A DNA stretch of 7,613 nucleotides from UBA12478 sp964513275 (GTDB lineage: Bacteria; Patescibacteriota; Patescibacteriia; UBA9934; GWF2-40-263), in NCBI GenBank assembly GCA_964513275.1, contig CAZELN010000035.1, positions 1-7,613 of the forward strand, written 5' to 3'. The position numbers and the translations under genes were made by a program. Shown here piece by piece: positions 5,104-7,613 of the stretch; position 1 is the stretch's first letter; each line of letters starts with the position of its first letter. The notes under the pieces were generated by a model. It did no database searches. It saw nothing but the letters and a program-made list of their open reading frames with translations, and had not been told where the DNA came from.

Positions 5104-6152
5104 ATCATCACTCTTGGCCACAAACGATTCGGATCATCCTGTTCTCTTGCTTGATTGGCGGGGCGGCGGGCGTGCTGGGAACGGCATGGACGACAAGCTC
5201 GCTGTCGCAGTACGCCGTTGAGTTGGGCGAAGTGACGGAAACGTTACGCCTGTCACAACCACGACCTCGAACATTGCCGCAGTCCTACGCGGACGCGTTG
5301 GATCGATTGGAAAGTCGGGCGCTCCCGGCCGTTGGGTTGTTGTTTGAGTCCCAACAGGTCGGGAAATTCGGCGTGTCCGTGTTTGAGGCAAAGGCGTCGA
5401 CCGTCGCGCTCACGTCAGACGGATGGATGCTCTCGCGTGAAGGATCTCTCGGCGACAAAGTGAGTATTGGATCACAAACATGTGAGATCAATACAACCGT
5501 AGAAGAACCACGTCTTGGTTGGGTGTTTCTGCATTGTGATGCATCGAACATTCCCGTGATGGATATTGTCGGCGCGTACGACATTTCTGCTGGAGCGTCG
5601 TTGTTTGTGGTGGAGAATGGTCGCGGCATCGTGTTCACGCAGGCGCGAGCCGTGGTGTGGAATTCTGACAATGGATCCAGCGATGTTGCCAGCAGACGGA
5701 TTATGCTTCCAGATGGCGCGGATGCGGAAGACGGCGCCCTGGTTTTTAATGTGTATGGAGAGTTAGTTGGCGTGGTGGAGCAAGTAGACACGCAAGCGCG
5801 TGTGGTGCCTTTTGAACATCTCGCCGGTTCGTTTGAGCAAGTCCTTCAATCAACACAAACGATTGTGTATCCAGCGTTGGGAGTCGTCGGCATTGATATC
5901 GCTCACACCGTCGGACTTCCAGACACGCTCACCCAAGGCCGGCACGCAGGATTTGTGGTGACGCAAACAGTGTCCACACAGATTGAAATCGGCGATGTTA
6001 TTTTCTCTATAGAGGGAATCAGTATCGACGCCAAAATGTCGCTTGATGATCTTGTTGCGCAGTACGCTCCCGAGGATGAGATCCAAGTGGATATTGATCG
6101 CGCAGGCGCACAACAAACAATCACGGTGACGTTGGGAGAGTTAGAACTTTAG
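5100..6152 (+). CDS. Membrane-anchored HtrA-like pseudoprotease with PDZ domain
   Basis: A 350-aa protein laid out like DegP/HtrA: an N-terminal membrane anchor (about 9-30), a linker, a degenerate trypsin-like domain (about 75-245) and one PDZ domain (about 255-349, with I-E-I-G-D-V-I-F-S-I-E-G). The protease blocks align by landmark, but each catalytic residue is replaced. T-S-D-G-W-M-L-S-R-E-G-S-L stands where HtrA has the N-x-H-V-V histidine (now G115). W-V-F-L-H-C-D-A-S-N-I-P-V stands for D-L-A-V-L-K-V-D (Asp now G140). E-D-G-A-L-V-F-N stands for N-S-G-G-P-L-F-N (Ser now D211). It probably acts as a binding or scaffolding protein. C127 and C145 could form a disulfide. The ATG at 5100 overlaps the previous stop as ATGA; the in-frame ATG at 5094 is the alternative start. 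The alignment was done by eye. Confidence 0.8.
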   Translation: MNHHSWPQTIRIILFSCLIGGAAGVLGTAWTTSSLSQYAVELGEVTETLRLSQPRPRTLPQSYADALDRLESRALPAVGLLFESQQVGKFGVSVFEAKASTVALTSDGWMLSREGSLGDKVSIGSQTCEINTTVEEPRLGWVFLHCDASNIPVMDIVGAYDISAGASLFVVENGRGIVFTQARAVVWNSDNGSSDVASRRIMLPDGADAEDGALVFNVYGELVGVVEQVDTQARVVPFEHLAGSFEQVLQSTQTIVYPALGVVGIDIAHTVGLPDTLTQGRHAGFVVTQTVSTQIEIGDVIFSIEGISIDAKMSLDDLVAQYAPEDEIQVDIDRAGAQQTITVTLGELEL

Positions 6153-6160
6153 GATATACT
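6132..6160 (+). promoter_or_regulatory. Possible internal promoter before the wzz-like gene
   Basis: TTGGGA (6132-6137) and TATACT (6155-6160) are spaced by 17 bp. Transcription would start near 6167, after the SD AGGAGG at 6161-6166. A transcript from here would therefore be nearly leaderless, while operon read-through mRNA would use the SD. The -35 overlaps the end of the preceding gene. Confidence 0.4.
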
Positions 6161-6170
6161 AGGAGGAGCT

Positions 6171-6815
6171 ATGGCACAGCCAAACTATCTACGCGACATT
6201 GTTCACAACTGGCACACGGTGGCGATGTTTGGATTGTTGGGGCTTGTTCTTGCGCTCATCATCTCATTTATCCAACCACTGAAGTATTCTTCCACAGCGA
6301 GACTTCTCATTTTGCAAGATGTTGGAACAGGGACAGATGCCTACACTGCTTCTCGATCAGAAGAGCGCATCGCGGATAATCTTTCCACGCTTATTTATAC
6401 CAGCACGTTTTTTGACCAGGTGATGGACGCGGGGTTCTCGATCGATGAGTCGATCTTCCCAGAGGATCCATCTAAGTCTCGCAAAGAGTGGGGGAGAACG
6501 GTGAAAGCCACGGTGGCACGTGGATCAGGGCTCTTGACCGTAACGGCGTATCACCGAGACGTTGACCAAGCCGAGCAGTTGGTGCGAGCAATCTCCTTTG
6601 TCCTCACTGATCGAGTCGCGGAATACACGTCCGGTGGGGACGTGTCGGCACGGCTTGTGGATGAACCCCTGAACTCGCGCTGGCCCGTGAAGCCTAATGT
6701 GGTGGTGAATCTTTTGTCTGGATTTGTGCTGGGTGGGTTCGTCGGTATTGCCTTTACTATTTTGCAAGTAGAACGCGTAAGGCGTCGGCATCAGCTGGTA
6801 CACGAGGAAATATAA
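6171..6815 (+). CDS. Wzz/YveK-type polysaccharide co-polymerase
   Basis: A 214-aa protein with the chain-length determinant architecture: a cytoplasmic N-terminus, TM1 at about 16-34, an extracytoplasmic helical region, the proline motif before TM2 (P166, P172, P175 followed by N180), TM2 at about 177-198, and a short basic cytoplasmic tail. Family members control the length of, or help export, Wzx/Wzy-type glycans. There is no C-terminal tyrosine-kinase domain, so it resembles the short Gram-positive CapA/YveK adaptor form, which works with a separate kinase; none is present here. The start has the best SD of the window (AGGAGG, 4 nt before the ATG). It follows the pseudoprotease gene by 18 nt and ends before a structured 3' UTR and terminator, so no glycosyltransferase cluster follows directly. 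Confidence 0.85.
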   Translation: MAQPNYLRDIVHNWHTVAMFGLLGLVLALIISFIQPLKYSSTARLLILQDVGTGTDAYTASRSEERIADNLSTLIYTSTFFDQVMDAGFSIDESIFPEDPSKSRKEWGRTVKATVARGSGLLTVTAYHRDVDQAEQLVRAISFVLTDRVAEYTSGGDVSARLVDEPLNSRWPVKPNVVVNLLSGFVLGGFVGIAFTILQVERVRRRHQLVHEEI

Positions 6816-6831
6816 ACAAAAAGAGCTCATT

Positions 6832-6880
6832 GTGAGAACCTTCTCACTGGCATATCAACACGAGGAGGAGGCGCGTTGAT
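6832..6880 (+). promoter_or_regulatory. Two hairpins in the wzz-like 3' UTR
   Basis: Hairpin one pairs GTGAGA (6832-6837) with TCTCAC (6842-6847). Hairpin two pairs ATCAACACG (6854-6862) with CGCGTTGAT (6872-6880), with one A-C mismatch, and exposes the 9-nt loop AGGAGGAGG (6863-6871), a strong SD-like sequence. With the terminator just after, the segment has the form of a 3'-UTR-derived small RNA. Confidence 0.5.
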
Positions 6881-6889
6881 CGCTGCAAG

Positions 6890-6914
6890 AAGGCCCTCAA
6901 AATGGGCTTTTTTT
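6890..6914 (+). terminator. Intrinsic terminator of the permease-wzz operon
   Basis: AAGGCCC (6890-6896) pairs with GGGCTTT (6904-6910) around a 7-nt loop, and seven T residues run from 6908 to 6914. It lies 75 nt after the wzz-like stop codon. Confidence 0.85.
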
Positions 6915-6995
6915 GTTACGTTTTGACAGGCAATAGAGTATCAAAACCAGTATTTTGCGTCAATCCCCAACAACAGCAAACCATGCCAGGGTCTC

Positions 6996-7024
6996 TTGAC
7001 AAAAAGTGCCTTCCATGATATCTT
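6996..7024 (+). promoter_or_regulatory. Promoter of the secreted-protein gene
   Basis: A perfect TTGACA (6996-7001) and TATCTT (7019-7024) are spaced by 17 bp. The predicted start is near 7031, which gives a leader of about 297 nt before the ATG at 7328. The stretch between the preceding terminator and this promoter (6915-6995) shows no feature. Confidence 0.75.
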
Positions 7025-7068
7025 GCTCCGTTCACAATTAAGTCCAAACCGTGCCCTGAAGCGGTTTG

Positions 7069-7170
7069 ATGGCCACGTCGCAACACCTCCTCCTTGTTGT
7101 GATGCTGATCATCGAACCACTCCAGTACATGGCTAGGTCCATGACTGTTTGTTCCCTACAACAAGTCTAG
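7069..7170 (+). CDS. Possible 33-codon upstream ORF in the leader
   Basis: An ATG at 7069 directly follows the first leader hairpin and opens 33 codons to TAG at 7168-7170. The peptide begins M-A-T-S-Q-H and has a hydrophobic core L-L-L-V-V-M-L-I-I, so it could insert in the membrane or serve as a leader peptide. The CCTCCTCCT loop would then encode part of the leucine run. No convincing SD precedes it, and the same bases form hairpins, so it may be chance. Confidence 0.2.
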   Translation: MATSQHLLLVVMLIIEPLQYMARSMTVCSLQQV

Positions 7171-7182
7171 GTTAAAGAACGG

Positions 7183-7206
7183 TAGCCGCAGGCTTTAGCC
7201 TGCGCG
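7183..7206. repeat. REP-like palindrome
   Basis: CGCAGGC (7187-7193) and GCCTGCG (7198-7204) form a perfect 7-bp stem around TTTA, preceded by GTAGC. From memory, GTAGCCGCAGGCTTTAGCC-like palindromes recur as dispersed repeats in several bacterial phyla. Only one copy is in this window, so repetitiveness is not shown here. It lies within the leader of the secreted-protein gene. Confidence 0.5.
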
Positions 7207-7327
7207 AGTCGAGAGGTTCTTGTGTAGGTGTTTACCACCTATCCAGAAGCCTCTCGATTCGCCTCTCGGCGAAGGACAAGAACTACGTCGAGAGGACCGC
7301 GTCACCAACCCAACTGGAGAGACTGAC

Positions 7328-7613
7328 ATGACCCGCTCCCCCCTCCTGACCCTCGTGCTCGGCTTCGGCCTGGCCTCCACCGCGCTCGCCGCGCCCCCCA
7401 ACTGGACCGGCTTCGCCGGTCTCGTCGACGCCGACCGCGACGGCTACCCCGGCCTCGTCGGCGTCACGACCGCTCCGACCGGCTACACCGGCAAGATCGA
7501 CTGCGACGATGCCCATGCCAACGTCTACCCCGGCAACACCGAGGTGGTCGGCGACGGAATCGACCAGGACTGCTCCGGCTCGGACGCCGTGTACCCGGTC
7601 GCCGACGCCGTGG
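7328..7613 (+). CDS. Secreted protein with MopE-type putative metal-binding motif (partial)
   Basis: The first 95 codons of a gene cut by the window end. Residues 1-21 are a clear Sec signal peptide: M-T-R, a hydrophobic core L-L-T-L-V-L-G-F-G-L, and A-L-A before the likely cleavage. Then D-A-D-R-D-G-Y and a D-C-D-D ... Y-P-G-N-T-E-V-V-G-D-G-I-D-Q-D-C-S-G block follow, which fits the putative metal-binding motif family (MopE, Pfam PF11617). Acidic residues are likely cation ligands and the paired cysteines a likely disulfide. Such motifs usually occur in tandem in large surface proteins. Nearly all codons end in C or G. The SD is GGAGAG at 7316-7321. No stop is reached. Confidence 0.85.
   Translation, partial: MTRSPLLTLVLGFGLASTALAAPPNWTGFAGLVDADRDGYPGLVGVTTAPTGYTGKIDCDDAHANVYPGNTEVVGDGIDQDCSGSDAVYPVADAV

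Larger units (their letters stand above)
7031..7327 (+). promoter_or_regulatory. Long structured 5' leader
   Basis: The roughly 297-nt leader is a chain of hairpins: 7045-7068 (CAAACCG/CGGTTTG), 7078-7102 (8 bp, loop CCTCCTCCT), 7123-7147 (CAGT and CATGG with CCATG and ACTG), 7149-7164 (TTGTT/AACAA, loop CCCTAC), 7187-7204, and 7209-7257 (8+4+6 bp). The last part can refold: TCGAGAGG occurs at 7209 and 7288 and CCTCTCG at 7250 and 7262, while GTTCTTGT (7216-7223) can instead pair with ACAAGAAC (7276-7283). The SD GGAGAG (7316-7321) is 6 nt before the ATG. It matches no riboswitch class I know. Confidence 0.55.

Noticed and set aside
6863..6871. AGGAGGAGG loop as a CsrA binding site
   Set aside because: GGA in a loop fits CsrA, but no csrA gene is visible here and the complementary loop downstream is a more specific explanation.
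1..7613. UGA recoding (code 25)
   Set aside because: Three genes end at TGA in natural positions, and the conserved proteins show no internal TGA.
1..7613. CRISPR array, tRNA genes, full insertion sequence or phage genes
   Set aside because: No regularly spaced direct repeats, no cloverleaf apart from the tmRNA, and no transposase, integrase or phage structural gene found.

Overview
The window looks like a piece of a small, streamlined bacterial genome, most probably a Candidate Phyla Radiation (Patescibacteria) lineage. This is an inference from gene style, not from a marker phylogeny. Genes are short and tightly packed, many encode envelope proteins of no recognised family, most starts lack a Shine-Dalgarno (SD) sequence, and several promoters sit so close to the ATG that transcripts should be leaderless or nearly so. 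UGA is used as a normal stop (smpB, the 3578 gene, the 4339 gene), so this is code 11 and not the UGA-recoding Gracilibacteria/SR1 type. Base composition is moderate, except for two genes with almost exclusively C/G third positions.

Layout. (1) 1-581: the 3' end of an unknown gene, then a near-perfect 26-bp inverted repeat that ends 4 nt before the smpB start codon, then smpB. (2) 590-1010: a strong promoter, a 5' hairpin leader and a small GC-rich two-TM protein, ending in a terminator shared with the convergent gene. (3) 1006-1476 (-): an uncharacterised 156-aa soluble protein. (4) 1571-2062 (-): a one-piece tmRNA gene (ssrA) with terminator, decodable tag and near-consensus promoter, so both trans-translation partners lie within 1.5 kb. 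(5) 2074-6152 (+): a tightly spaced operon starting divergently from ssrA. It holds an AI-2E-family permease (interrupted by a 10-N gap beside a G-quadruplex motif), a small anchored protein, an anchored protein with a possible lipid-binding-like domain, a polytopic membrane protein, and a membrane-anchored HtrA-like protein with PDZ domain in which all three catalytic residues appear lost. (6) 6155-6914: a Wzz/YveK-type polysaccharide co-polymerase with a structured 3' UTR and terminator. (7) 6996-7613: a strong promoter, a roughly 300-nt densely folded leader, and the start of a secreted GC-rich protein with a MopE-type putative metal-binding motif, cut by the window end.

Functionally, smpB and ssrA form the ribosome-rescue system. 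The 2090-6815 block is probably an envelope module: a permease, four membrane or extracytoplasmic proteins with coupled translation, and a glycan chain-length regulator. The most unusual signals are the pseudoprotease, the repeat against the smpB start, two hairpins about 220 nt apart whose 9-nt loops are perfectly complementary (AGGAGGAGG / CCTCCTCCT), and the switch-like leader of the secreted protein.
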